This document shows, piece by piece, positions 32,016 to 42,300 of a DNA stretch of 64,000 nucleotides. Position 1 is the stretch's first letter. Each line of letters begins with the position of its first letter. Below the pieces are notes generated by a model, which did no database searches, was not told the DNA's origin, and worked only from the letters and a program-made list of their open reading frames with translations. Made by a program: the position numbers and the translations under genes. The DNA lies in NCBI RefSeq assembly GCF_001427025.1, contig NZ_LMGA01000001.1, positions 1,711,884 through 1,775,883 on the forward strand, read 5' to 3'. Source of the stretch: Mesorhizobium sp. Root554 (GTDB taxonomy: Bacteria > Pseudomonadota > Alphaproteobacteria > Rhizobiales > Rhizobiaceae).

Positions 32016-34469
32016 CTATTTCCGACGCGGCTTCCCGTTTTCCTTTTCCGTCGGCTCGAAAGCTGACGGTGCGTCCGGATCTACCGCCTGGCGGCCGCTG
32101 CCGGCCTCGGCCTGTTTGAACGGCGCCACCGTTGAATTTTCGGTTCGCCGCGGCGCACCCGCCTTCTGACCGCCGCTTTCGTCGCGCGTCTCCTGGCGGC
32201 GAGTGCGGCCACGGCTTTCCGCTTCCTCCGCCGCGTCCCCCAGCCTGCCCGCCGCGGGCGCGGCGCGCTTGCCGCGAGGCCGCTTGGGCGGCGGTGCGGC
32301 AAATCCCGGATCGCCGCCAGGAACCGAACGCTCCCGATGCGGAACAACGTCCTCCGGCTCACCTTCATGAGCCGCATGGTCGCGGTCGAAGCTGATGACC
32401 GGCTCCATCTCGGCCAGCACATCGTCTGCGAGCCAGCAAAGACTGGCGTGACCGTTGCCGAGGTCCTTCAACGGCGGAAGCTGCGTTTCGCACAGATTGT
32501 CCGGCACCAGGCTCTTGTAGCGGCAGCGGGTCTGGAACGGGCAGCCGCTGGGCGGGTTCATCGCCGAGGGAATGTCGCCTTCCAGCACGATGTGCTTCTT
32601 CACCACCGACGTGTCGGCAATCGGGATCGCCGACAGCAGCGCCTCCGTATAGGGATGATAGGGCGGCGCGAATATCTGGTCGGTCGTGCCCTGCTCGACG
32701 ATATGGCCGAGATACATCACCACCACGCGGTCGGCGATGTAGCGCACCACCGACAGATCGTGGCTGATGAACAGCATCGTCGTCTTGTTCTTGCGCTGGA
32801 TGTCCATCAACAGTTCGGTGACGGCCGCCTGCACCGAGACGTCCAGCGCCGAGACCGGCTCGTCCGCCACCACCACCTTCGCCGCGCCGGAAAAGGCCCG
32901 CGCCACGCCGATGCGCTGCTTCTGGCCGCCGGAAAGCTGGCGCGGCTTGCGTTCGGCGAAGGCGCGCGGAAGCTTGACGAGGTCCAGCAGTTCCAGCATG
33001 CGCTGGCGCCGTTCGGCGGTGTTCTTGCCGACCTTGAATTTCTCCAGCGTGCGGATGATCTGCGAGCCGACGCTGTGGCTGGGATTGAGCGTGTCGAACG
33101 GATTCTGGAACACCATCTGGATCGCCGAAACGGTTCCGACGCTGCGGTTCTCGATCCCGGTCGACTGGATCTCGTCATTGCCGAGCGTAACCGAGCCGGC
33201 GCTGGCCGTCTCCAGGCCGAGCAGGACCTTGGCGAGCGTGGACTTGCCGCAGCCGGACTCGCCGACGATGGCGACGGTCTCACTCTCGCGCGCCATGAAG
33301 CTGATGGTCTCGTTGGCCTTGACGGTGCGCCCCGCGCCGCCGCCAAACATGCCGCCGCCGCCGACATTGTAGTATTTCCGCATATCGGTCACCTTGAGCA
33401 CCGGCGCTCCGGGCTTGACCGGCTCGCTGGATTTCTTGGCGCCTGGCGGCATGGCCGCCCAGTCGATCTCGTTGAAGCGCACGCAGCGCGAGAAATGCCC
33501 TTCGTGTCCGTCCACCGGGATCATCGGAATTTCGGCGGCGTTGCAGACCCCCTCCACGAAGTGGTGGCAGCGCGGACCGAAATTGCAGCCCTTGGGCCTG
33601 TCCTGCGGCAGCGGCAGCTGACCGGGGATGGCAACCAGCGGACGCTCGTTCTTGTCGGCCCCCGGCAGCGGGATCGAGCGGAACAATCCTTGCGTATAGG
33701 GATGCCGCATCCTGTCGAACACGTCCTTGATCTTGCCTGTTTCCACCGCCTCACCGGAATACATCACCGTTATCCGGTCACATGTCTCCAGGATCAGGCC
33801 GAGATTGTGCGACACGAAGATCATCGACGTGCCGAATTCCTTGCCCAGTCCCTTGACCAGTTGGACGATGCCGGCCTCCACTGTCACATCGAGCGCGGTC
33901 GTCGGCTCGTCGAGCAGCAGCAGCGCCGGCTTCGACAACAGCGCCATGGCGATGACGATGCGCTGCTGCTGGCCGCCCGAAAGCTGATGCGGGTAGGAGC
34001 GCATGATCCGCTCCGGGTCCGGAAGCTTGACCGAGGCAATCATGTCCCGCGCCCGCTTGTAGGCCTCGTCGTTCGAAACCTTGTCGTGGATCAGCGGCAC
34101 TTCCATCAACTGCTGGCCGATCTTCATCGCAGGGTTGAGGCTCGCCATCGGCTCCTGGTAGATCATGGCGATCTTGTTGCCACGGATGGCGCGCAGCTCC
34201 TCCTCGGACATGTCGCCCATGTCCCGGCCCCGGAACTTGATGCGGCCGCCGACGATCTTACCGATATTGGACAGGTCGCGCATGATGCCGAGCGACACGG
34301 TCGACTTGCCGCAGCCGCTCTCGCCGACGATGCCCATGGCCTCGCCCGGCATCACCGTGCAGGAGAAATCCATCACCGCCGGTATCTCGCCCTTGCGGGT
34401 GAAGAAGGAAATGGAGAGATTCTCGATCTCGATGATCGGCTCTTCGGGATTTCGAACTGCCTCGTTCAT
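32016..34469 (-). CDS. Peptide ABC transporter ATPase, two fused ABC domains, with long C-terminal tail
   Basis: The 817-residue protein fuses two OppD/OppF-type ATPases. The first has GESGCGKST and QLSGGQQQR with LLLLDEPTTALDVT; the second has GESGCGKST, QLSGGQKQR and VVADEPVSALDVS. Each is followed by an oligopeptide-transporter C-terminal domain with cysteines (CNFGPRCHHF and CPFQTRCRYK). About 117 further residues form an Arg/Pro/Glu/Gly-rich, probably disordered tail (HEGEPEDVV to GKPRRK). The start is the ATG at 34469, 22 bases after the permease stop. It energises the transporter encoded by the three upstream genes. Confidence 0.93.
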   Translation of the reverse strand: MNEAVRNPEEPIIEIENLSISFFTRKGEIPAVMDFSCTVMPGEAMGIVGESGCGKSTVSLGIMRDLSNIGKIVGGRIKFRGRDMGDMSEEELRAIRGNKIAMIYQEPMASLNPAMKIGQQLMEVPLIHDKVSNDEAYKRARDMIASVKLPDPERIMRSYPHQLSGGQQQRIVIAMALLSKPALLLLDEPTTALDVTVEAGIVQLVKGLGKEFGTSMIFVSHNLGLILETCDRITVMYSGEAVETGKIKDVFDRMRHPYTQGLFRSIPLPGADKNERPLVAIPGQLPLPQDRPKGCNFGPRCHHFVEGVCNAAEIPMIPVDGHEGHFSRCVRFNEIDWAAMPPGAKKSSEPVKPGAPVLKVTDMRKYYNVGGGGMFGGGAGRTVKANETISFMARESETVAIVGESGCGKSTLAKVLLGLETASAGSVTLGNDEIQSTGIENRSVGTVSAIQMVFQNPFDTLNPSHSVGSQIIRTLEKFKVGKNTAERRQRMLELLDLVKLPRAFAERKPRQLSGGQKQRIGVARAFSGAAKVVVADEPVSALDVSVQAAVTELLMDIQRKNKTTMLFISHDLSVVRYIADRVVVMYLGHIVEQGTTDQIFAPPYHPYTEALLSAIPIADTSVVKKHIVLEGDIPSAMNPPSGCPFQTRCRYKSLVPDNLCETQLPPLKDLGNGHASLCWLADDVLAEMEPVISFDRDHAAHEGEPEDVVPHRERSVPGGDPGFAAPPPKRPRGKRAAPAAGRLGDAAEEAESRGRTRRQETRDESGGQKAGAPRRTENSTVAPFKQAEAGSGRQAVDPDAPSAFEPTEKENGKPRRK

Positions 34470-34491
34470 GGGTCGTTCCAATCCTTGATGG

Positions 34492-35655
34492 TCAGTCTTT
34501 CATCGATTGCTCGCGCAGCGAATCCGCGAGCAGGTTGAGGCCCAGCACGAAGGACATCAGCGCGATGGTGGGCGGCAGCGCCGGATGGATGAAGGAGCGC
34601 AGCAGCCGGCTGGCGTCCTTGATCGCGGTGCCCCAGTCCGGGCTTTCCGGCGCGAGACCGAGGCCGAAATAGCCGAGCGTGCCAAGCAGGATGGTGGTGT
34701 AGCCGATGCGCAGGCAGGCATCGACGATCAGCGGGCCGCGAGCATTGGGCAGTATTTCCCACAACATGATGTACCACGGGCTTTCGCCGCGCGTCTGCGC
34801 CGCCGCCACATAGTCGCGCGTCTTGATGTCCATGGTCAGGCCGCGCACGATGCGGAACACGCCGGGCGACGAGGCGAACACCACCGCCGCGAAGATGTTC
34901 AGCTGGTTCGGCGTCAGCGACAGGATGCGGAACGGGTCGGCGTTGAAGACCAGCGAAGCATAGATCCAGCCGCCGATGACGATCGTCAGGCCCATATAAA
35001 GCCAGATACGGTCCGGCCTGTTCTTGAAGCGAGTCCAGAACAGCGTCAGGAAGAACACGATCGGAAACAGGAAGAATACCCCCGCCATCCAGCGCGGGAT
35101 GCCCATCTCCACGATCGCCGGCGTCACCAGCAGGTAGAACAGCAGGATCACCGGGAAGGCGAGCACAAGGTTGGCGAGGAACGACAGCAGGGCGTCGATC
35201 CTGCCGCCATAGTAGCCCGCCGGAAGGCCGAGCGTGATGCCGACCATCAGCGCGAACAGCGTCGCTGCCGGCGCGATGATCAGCACGATCTGGCTGCCGA
35301 AGACCATGCGCGAGAACACGTCGCGGGCAAGGTTGTCTCCGCCCAGCAGATAAACCCCGCCGCCGGACGTTTCCGGCGCGATGGCGCCGGGCATCGCGTT
35401 CTTCAGCACGGCGACCTGCGCCAGCGGATCGAAGGTGGCGATGCGCGAGGCGAAGATCGCGGTGAAGAGCCAGAAGAAGCATATCGCCAGGCCGGCAATG
35501 CCGACGCCGGTCGAGAACAATTGCCCGTAGAGGCCGAGCTTCTTGCGGTAAAAATAGCTGGCGCCGAGCACGATGGCGAGCGACAGCCACACCGGCCAGA
35601 AGCGGGCGAGAATGCCGAGGACGATCTGCGTGGCGCCGACAAATTCGAGGTTCAT
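34492..35655 (-). CDS. Peptide ABC transporter permease (DppC/OppC type)
   Basis: The 387-residue permease has about six helices in the family domain plus extra N-terminal membrane segments (residues 10-65). The EAA-type loop is TRDYVAAAQTRGESPWYIMLWEILPNARGPL. LGGDNLARDVFSRMVFGSQI near residue 120 is the DppC/OppC N-terminal motif. The start is the ATG at 35655 (MNLEFVG); sequence further upstream in frame belongs to the intergenic region. It pairs with the DppB-type permease 61 bases upstream. Confidence 0.93.
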   Translation of the reverse strand: MNLEFVGATQIVLGILARFWPVWLSLAIVLGASYFYRKKLGLYGQLFSTGVGIAGLAICFFWLFTAIFASRIATFDPLAQVAVLKNAMPGAIAPETSGGGVYLLGGDNLARDVFSRMVFGSQIVLIIAPAATLFALMVGITLGLPAGYYGGRIDALLSFLANLVLAFPVILLFYLLVTPAIVEMGIPRWMAGVFFLFPIVFFLTLFWTRFKNRPDRIWLYMGLTIVIGGWIYASLVFNADPFRILSLTPNQLNIFAAVVFASSPGVFRIVRGLTMDIKTRDYVAAAQTRGESPWYIMLWEILPNARGPLIVDACLRIGYTTILLGTLGYFGLGLAPESPDWGTAIKDASRLLRSFIHPALPPTIALMSFVLGLNLLADSLREQSMKD

Positions 35656-35716
35656 GTGGCGATCCCCGTCAGGCGACCAGTGTCGGCATTGGACCGGGAA
35701 AGAGGCGTCAGACCCA

Positions 35717-36751
35717 TCACTGCACCCTGATGCGTGGATTGAGATAGGCGTAGCCGATGTCCGACAGGAGTTGCGTGAATAGCACCACGAACACCGACAC
35801 CAGCGAGCAGCCAAGCAGGAGATCGATATCGTTGTTGCTGGCCGCTTCCACCAGCGTGTAGCCGAACCCCTGGTAGCGGAACATCGTCTCGACGATGACG
35901 ACGCCGGTCAAAAGCCATGGGAATTGCAGCATGATGACGGTGAAGGGCGCGATCAATGCGTTGCGCAGCGCGTGCTTCACCACCACCGTGCCGAAGGAAA
36001 GCCCCTTCAGCCGCGCGGTGCGGATATATTGCTGCGTCATCACCTCGACCATCGAGGCGCGCGTCATGCGGGCGATGTAGCCGATGCCGTAGATCGCCAT
36101 CGTCAACACCGGCAGGGTGAAGTTGTAGAAACTGATGCCCTGCATGGTCGCGCTCGCCGCCGAGCCGTTCAGCCAGCCGAGCCACGAGGCGAAGATGACC
36201 GCGAAGATGACGCCCGAGACATATTCGGGCGTTGCAGTCGTTGCGATAGACAGGACCGAGAGGGTGCGGTCGGTGCGCGAACCTTCCCGCATGCCGGCCA
36301 GAATGCCAATCAGCAGCGAGATCGGCACCATGGTCACCATCACCCAGAACATCAGGATGCCGGTCGCCCCCAGCGCCGGAAACAGCTTGTTCGCGACCGG
36401 CACGCGGAACTTGGTCGAGCAGCCGAAATCGCCCTGCAGAACGCCCGAATAGGTGGCGACCGCCGGCTCGTCGCAGAACTGGAAGCGCGGCACCGCCTTG
36501 CCGGTGGCGTCGATGTTCGGCTGCTTCTTGACCAGGCCGAGCCACTGGCCATAGCGCACGAAGAAGTTCTGCCGGTAGCCGTTGCGCTGCAGCCAGCTGT
36601 CGAGCTGCTCCTGCGTGGCGCGCGTCTCGGTCTGGCTGATCGCCAGCTTTTTCAGATTGGGTTCGAGGCTGATGAGGAAGAAAACGACCAGCGTCAGGCA
36701 GAACATGGTCAGCACCATGAGGCCCAGCCTGCGCGCTATGAATCCCAGCAT
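35717..36751 (-). CDS. Peptide ABC transporter permease (DppB/OppB type)
   Basis: The 344-residue permease starts MLGFIARRLGLMVLTMFCLT, the usual DppB/OppB beginning. The EAA loop is QQYIRTARLKGLSFGTVVVKHALRNALI (about residues 237-265). It has about six helices and a periplasmic insertion after the first one. Together with the DppC-type permease it forms the membrane channel for the Tat-exported binding protein encoded upstream. Confidence 0.93.
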   Translation of the reverse strand: MLGFIARRLGLMVLTMFCLTLVVFFLISLEPNLKKLAISQTETRATQEQLDSWLQRNGYRQNFFVRYGQWLGLVKKQPNIDATGKAVPRFQFCDEPAVATYSGVLQGDFGCSTKFRVPVANKLFPALGATGILMFWVMVTMVPISLLIGILAGMREGSRTDRTLSVLSIATTATPEYVSGVIFAVIFASWLGWLNGSAASATMQGISFYNFTLPVLTMAIYGIGYIARMTRASMVEVMTQQYIRTARLKGLSFGTVVVKHALRNALIAPFTVIMLQFPWLLTGVVIVETMFRYQGFGYTLVEAASNNDIDLLLGCSLVSVFVVLFTQLLSDIGYAYLNPRIRVQ

Positions 36752-36851
36752 TGCGTCCCCTGCCGTTGTTCAAGGTTGGGGTTCCGCGGCCTCAAATCGA
36801 TTGAAGGGCCGCGCGAAGCGAAAGCATCCGCCGCCCCTCCGGCAGCGGAAA

Positions 36852-36880
36852 CCTGGCAGAGCGTCACGCGCTCCGCCAGG
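36852..36880. other. Hairpin between binding-protein and permease genes
   Basis: CCTGGCAGAGCG, loop TCACG, CGCTCCGCCAGG: a 12 bp stem with one mismatch, 9 bases after the binding-protein stop. Such hairpins often raise binding-protein mRNA over permease mRNA. Confidence 0.55.
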
Positions 36881-36888
36881 GTAGCCCG

Positions 36889-38544
36889 TCATGCTTCCTC
36901 GAGCCAGACCTTGCCGAGGTTCAACTGCTGCATCGGGTGCTGGAAGTAGCCCTTCACCTCCGGCTTGTGGTGGTTGTAGACCTTGCGCCAGTACGGCTGG
37001 ATGATGATGCCGGACTGCTGCAGGATCGTCTCGATATCCTTCATCACGACCTTGCGCTTTTCCGGGTCGTTGATGGAAAGCGCTTCGGCCAGCTTCTTGT
37101 CGAAGTCCGGATTGGACCAGCCGGTCTCGTTCCAGGCTTCGCCGGTGCGATAGGCCAGCGCCAGCACCTGCACGCCCAATGGCCGCATCGTCCAGTTGGT
37201 CAGCGAATAAGGATACTTCGTCCAGTCGTTCCAGAAGGTCGAGCCGGGAAGCACCGTCCGCTTGACCTTGATGCCGGCCTCGCGAAGCTGGGCGGCGATG
37301 GCGTCGCCGGTGTTCTTGTGCCAGTCCTCGTCGGACGAGATCAGCTCGTGCTCGAAGTCCGCCTGGCCGGCCTCGGCCATCATCGCCTTGGCCTTCTCGA
37401 TGTCGCGGGCGATCTTCGGCAGCTCGACATATTCGGGATGGATCGGCGCTACGTGGTGGTTTTCCGCCGGCACGCCGGCATTCGACTGGCCGAGCTGGAG
37501 CACGACAGCATTGTCCACGGCCAACTGCAGCGCGTTGCGCACTTTCTGGTCGTCATACGGCTTGTTGTTGACGTTTGTGCGCGCCACGATGGTGATCGAC
37601 GTGACCGCTTCCGACTTCTCCAGGCCGAGATCGTCGAGGACCTTGAGATAGTCCGGCGTCGTCTCGTAGTTGGCGTGGACTTCGCCGGATTCGAAGGCGC
37701 TGACCATGGCCGACGGGTCGGTTCCGTAGTCGATGAACTCCATGCCATCCAGCATCACGTCGCCGCCCCACCAGGCTCCCTTCTCGCGACGCTTGTAGAC
37801 GACGCGCTGGCCGACATCGAAGGAAACCAGCTCGAACGGGCCGGTGCCGATCTTGTTCTTGGTGAAGTCGGAACCGTCCTTGTCGAAGCTCGGGTGAACG
37901 ACGAGCGCCGGATAGTCGGCGAAGTTCGGCACGAAGGAGATGTCCGGCTCGGTCAGCACGATCTTGATCGTGTGGTCATCCACCTTGGTGGCGCCGCCCT
38001 CGCGAATCTTCTTGCTGTCCTTGTCCGCCAGCGTCCCCATCCGCGCGACCATGGAATTGCCTTCCACGCTCGCATCGCACCAGCGCTCCAGATTGTACAT
38101 CAGATCGTCGGCGACGAAGGGGTCGCCATTCGTCCAGGTCACGTTCTTGCGCAGCTTCAGGACATATTCGGTGGCATTGTCGTTCACTTCCCAGCCTTCC
38201 AGCAGGTAAGGCTCGAACGTGTATTCGGGCGTGTAGAGCACCAGCGCCTCCAGCGACTGGCGCATGGTGTTGGCGATTTCGGTCCAGTCGGCCAGGCGCG
38301 GGTCCTTCGGCGCCTTGATGAACATCTGCACCTTCAGCACGCCGCCCTTCTTGGGCGCGGCATCCTGCGCGCGGGCAGGCACCGGCATTCCGAGAAGCCC
38401 ATAGGCCATCGCCGTCGAGGCGCCGAACACGCTGGCCAGCGCAAGAAATTCACGGCGGTCCACACGGCCTGCCTTGGCCTCCTCGGCCATGGCCAGAATG
38501 TGATCCGGAACGAAATCGCCATTGCTCTTGTAATTTGTCATCAC
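36889..38544 (-). CDS. Peptide ABC transporter substrate-binding protein, Tat-exported
   Basis: The 551-residue protein belongs to the SBP family 5 (peptide/opine/nickel). The N-terminus has a twin-arginine motif [10 protein letters not shown] followed by a hydrophobic stretch ending near PARAQDA. The mature part includes [19 protein letters not shown] and [20 protein letters not shown], the family signature. GGGAG precedes the start (ATGATG). It leads the four-gene operon SBP-permease-permease-ATPase. The ligand (oligopeptide, opine or other) is not determined. Confidence 0.93.
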   Translation of the reverse strand: MMTNYKSNGDFVPDHILAMAEEAKAGRVDRREFLALASVFGASTAMAYGLLGMPVPARAQDAAPKKGGVLKVQMFIKAPKDPRLADWTEIANTMRQSLEALVLYTPEYTFEPYLLEGWEVNDNATEYVLKLRKNVTWTNGDPFVADDLMYNLERWCDASVEGNSMVARMGTLADKDSKKIREGGATKVDDHTIKIVLTEPDISFVPNFADYPALVVHPSFDKDGSDFTKNKIGTGPFELVSFDVGQRVVYKRREKGAWWGGDVMLDGMEFIDYGTDPSAMVSAFESGEVHANYETTPDYLKVLDDLGLEKSEAVTSITIVARTNVNNKPYDDQKVRNALQLAVDNAVVLQLGQSNAGVPAENHHVAPIHPEYVELPKIARDIEKAKAMMAEAGQADFEHELISSDEDWHKNTGDAIAAQLREAGIKVKRTVLPGSTFWNDWTKYPYSLTNWTMRPLGVQVLALAYRTGEAWNETGWSNPDFDKKLAEALSINDPEKRKVVMKDIETILQQSGIIIQPYWRKVYNHHKPEVKGYFQHPMQQLNLGKVWLEEA

Positions 38545-38864
38545 TAGCTCCCATTGGTGGCGTTCTGCCGTTTAGCATTCCGCATCCGACGGGTGATGTC
38601 AAAAACCGCCCATGGATGCCCCTACGGCAAATGTGCAACTTTGACGGCAAGGCGGTTGGCGCGATTACGACAACCCTGACGCAAAATCGCTATTGCGGCC
38701 GGTTTCCTGTCACAACCGCGACAGATTTTGGTTCGGCGGCGGCATTGGTGTCGCAAGCAATCCCGAGCTCGGCCCGACTGGATCGCCCGCTTCCCGCTCC
38801 CGCTTGACGGCTTGTCGCTGAGCACCATGTACGTTTGCACGAGCACTATGATAGGGACAGAACC
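38545..38864. other. Intergenic region with divergent promoters
   Basis: About 320 bases between the leftward peptide-transporter operon and the rightward small secreted-protein gene. It must hold both promoters. I see no convincing consensus -35/-10 pair, palindromic operator or RNA gene in it; several short frames are open but have neither ribosome-binding sites nor recognisable products. Confidence 0.4.
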
Positions 38865-39224
38865 ATGAAGTTTGTTCTTGCGGCGGCACTAACCCTATCC
38901 CTGACAACAATCGCATCGGCACAGGACTACCTTGGCTCTTCTCTTCAGTCCGAGAGCTTCGGACGGCAACTCGAGCGTTCTCAAGGCAACGCCGGCGTCA
39001 ATCGGCCGAAATATCGAAAACATCATCAAACGGCGCAGCCATCTCAGGCACAGATGAATGAAGTGATGCGCGCCTTAAGCCAGAATACGAGCGTCGCGTG
39101 CAACGCGAAGGCAGAGCAAGCGCGAACAGATGGCTCAAGCGCACTGCTTATCGCCTTGGCCAGGAAGCAGGTCGCAGCGCACGCCGATAGCGCGCGATCT
39201 GAACTTCTGGTGCATCACCGTTGA
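38865..39224 (+). CDS. Small secreted protein, probably frameshifted near its C-terminus
   Basis: The ATG at 38865 opens a Sec signal peptide (MKFVLAAALTLSLTTIASA) and a basic mature part (QDYLGSSLQSESFGRQLERS). Up to about 39071 the frame looks natural. After that, the current frame gives ALSQNTSVACNAKAEQ and ends at 39224 without a family-like pattern. The neighbouring frame gives LKPEYERRVQREGRASANRW followed by LKRTAYRLGQEAGRSARR and ends at 39190, which looks like the real C-terminus of such proteins. A single missing base around 39069-39074 would restore it. So this may be a pseudogene or contain a sequencing error. Function unknown. Confidence 0.6.
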   Translation: MKFVLAAALTLSLTTIASAQDYLGSSLQSESFGRQLERSQGNAGVNRPKYRKHHQTAQPSQAQMNEVMRALSQNTSVACNAKAEQARTDGSSALLIALARKQVAAHADSARSELLVHHR

Positions 39225-39316
39225 AGGACCTTCGCCTCGTCCGTCCGCGCCTCGCCTCCCGCTGGAGCCCGATCTTCGCTGCCAGGAGCATACGCCCCGC
39301 GAAAGCAAGCGTGGCC

Positions 39317-42300
39317 TCAATACTCCTTCTCGTAAAATATCCCGCCCTTGGCCTCGCCGGCGTCCGACGCCTCGCCGCGCAGCTTGACGCCCTTGCCGAC
39401 ATTGAGGTCGATGCGGGCCTTGCCGGAACCGGGCTTTTCGCCCTTCTGGATCGTCACATAGGTGCGGTCGTTGAGGTACTTGCCGGCTGAGACGGCGGTG
39501 CCGCCCTGTTCGTCCGTGGTCACGTCGAGATCGTCGACGCCGAGGCCGTTGCGCAGTTTTTCGAGCAGCGAGGTCGAGCCGCCGACACCGGCAAGCTGGG
39601 CGGCCGCTTCGGCCAGCTGGGCGATCTGCAACGGCGACAGGTTCGACATCGACCGCCCGAAGATGAGCCGCGCCAGCACCTCGTCCTCCGGCAGGGATGG
39701 GATCGAGCCGAAGGCAAACTTGGGATTGTTCGCTTCGCCGGTCACCTTGATGGTGACGGTGGTATCGGTGGCCGAGGACGTGGCTGTCAGGTTCAGATAC
39801 GGGACCAGCGAGCCGGAAAAAGTCAGCGTGCCTTCCGTGAAGGTCAGCCGCTTGCCGAGGATGGACAGCCGCCCCCGCACCAGTTCGAACTGGCCGACCG
39901 CCTCGGGCGCCGATGCCTGTCCCCGCAGCCGCAGCGAACCGCCAAGTTCGGCGTCGATGCCGCGGCCCTGGATGAATATCTGGTTGGGCGCATTCACCGT
40001 CACGTCGAGCGCAAGTCCGCCGCCGCTGCTTTTCGAGGCGCCGCCCGGGTTGAGCGCCCTGTCCTGCGCACGCACATCCGCCGGCGCGTTCTTGTGCTTT
40101 ACATCCAGCGCCGACAGCGAGGCCGGCAGCTTTTCCGGCACGGTGATCACCGTGCGGCCGAGATTGACTGTACCCGAAATCACCGGCGCCGAGACCAGCG
40201 GGCCTTTGACCGTCAGATCGCCGGACAGGTTCGCCGTCACCACGCGGCCGTCCGTATAGCGGCCATCAACCAGCTTTATGCTGAGGTCGGCGGGAAAGCC
40301 GCCGGCCGGATCGATGCCCACCGTACCGCTGGCCGAAAGGCTGCCGCGCGTCGACAGCGTGCCGGTCAGGCTGTTGATCCGGGCGACGCTGTTGCCCAGC
40401 GCGACATCGGCGCTGATGTTGTTGACCGCCAATCCCGATTTCGCATCGACGAATCGCGCGCCGGAGGTTCGCACCGAACCGCCGATGACCGGCTTGCTCG
40501 CCGGGCCGGTCACCTGAACCGACACGTCGGCGGTGCCGGTCAGCGAAAGCCCCTGCGCGGCCAGCCGGCTGGCCAGGAACCCAAACGGCACCTTGCCGGA
40601 GAAATCGAGCGAAAGGTTCGGCGTGCCGCCGGTCGTCACCGTTCCCCCGCCCCGCAGGCCAAGGCCCGAAGCGCCGCCGATGTCGGCGTCGAAATTCAGC
40701 CGGTTGCCGCTGAAGGTGCCCGACGAGGTGACATTCAGCGCGCCAATCCCCGCGCCGCGCGTCTGCGATGTCTGCACGCCGCTGGTCTTGACGGTGTAGT
40801 TGATTGAAGGGCTGGAGGGCGCGCCTGTCACCTTCACCGTACCCGAGGCGGTGCCCGCCGCATCCAGGCCGGGTGCGAAATTGTTGGCGACCGACAGCGG
40901 CACGCCGGCAAGCGCCACGTCGAGATCGAGCGCCTGCCCAGCGGTGCCCGTCACGGTGGCCGTCCCGCCACCGAGGCCGACCGTCAGTTGCTGCAGCCGG
41001 GTGACGCCGTCCGCGATCGCGATGGTCGAGGGGCGCGCAATCGTCGCCTTGAGTCCCTTGAAAGTGGCCTCGCCCGTCGCCAGCTCCACCGTGGTGGCGC
41101 CATCGGCGACCTTGACCCTGCCTGTGGCCCTGGCAGGAATATCCTTCACCGTGGCGCCGCCGGAAAAGCCGGTCCACTCGCCGTCGCGCTTGAGATCGAC
41201 ATCGATGCCGCGGATGACGGTCGTGCCCGAGGTGACGCTGTCGGCCCTGATTTTCCCGGATACCACTGGCTTCGCCATATAGTCCGCGACCAGCGCATCG
41301 ACCGTCGCCTTGCTGACGGAGAGATCGCCACGCATGATGCGGTTCGCATTGGCCTTCACCGCCACCTGCGGCGCCGCGCCCTGCTTCGAGAACACGATGG
41401 TTCCCTTTGCATCGCCTTCCGCCTTTTCCAGCGCCAGCGCCGCCAGCGGGCCGATGTCCGGCAGTTCGAACGTGACGGTCCCCTCCGGCACGAAGGCGTC
41501 GTCGAGCAGAAGATCCCCGGAAATGCGGTTGTTGCCAAGCGACAGCGATAGACCGTTGATCTCGCGCCGGCCCTGCGAGGTTTTCAGCACCGCCTTGCCG
41601 TCGAGCTTCTCGCCGGCGACCATGCCCGCAAGCGTCACGTCTGCGGCGGGATTGGCAATGTCGGCCTTGCCGGTGGCCGTCAGCCGCAGCCCGGTGATGT
41701 CGCGGTCGGCGACGGTCAGTTGCGAGCTTCGCACGGTCACCAGCACGTCCGGCGATTTTGGCGCGCCCTTGGCGCTGACGGCCAGCTCGACTGCCCCTTT
41801 CGCCTGAGGTGAAAGTCGCGAAATGTCGCTCAGCGCGCCCTTGAGGTCGGCCTCTATTTGCCCGTCGACAAAGCTGGCGCTGCCGCTGGCGGTCACCGGA
41901 CCGGACAAAAGCTCGATCGCGTTCGCCGAGACATTGCCGTTGGTGTCGCGGTTGAGGCGGGTCGAAAGGGTTGTGCGTTCGCCGAGAATCGGCCGCGCCG
42001 CCGCAGGCAGGGCGGCCGACGCGGCGTCGGCCTTCACATTGAGTTCTATGGAACCGTCGGCAAGCGAGACCTGACCATCGAAAGCACCCTTCAGCGCGTC
42101 GCTGAGGATCGATCCGCTGTCGACGACGATCGTGTCGGCATCGATCCGTCCGGCCACTTCCGCCCTGATCTTGCCGGCGATCAACGGCGCGATGGTCGGA
42201 TTGTCGAGGCCAAGCTTGTCGGCGGTGACGGTGCCGGAGATCGGACCGGTGCGGGTCGCCACGTCGAACGCATCCGAATGCAGGGCAAGCGCGATGTTAT

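Noticed and set aside
32337..34538. Open frame of 733 codons opposite the peptide-transporter ATPase
   Set aside because: The antisense strand of two ABC domains; the real strand has all ABC motifs and a clear operon context.
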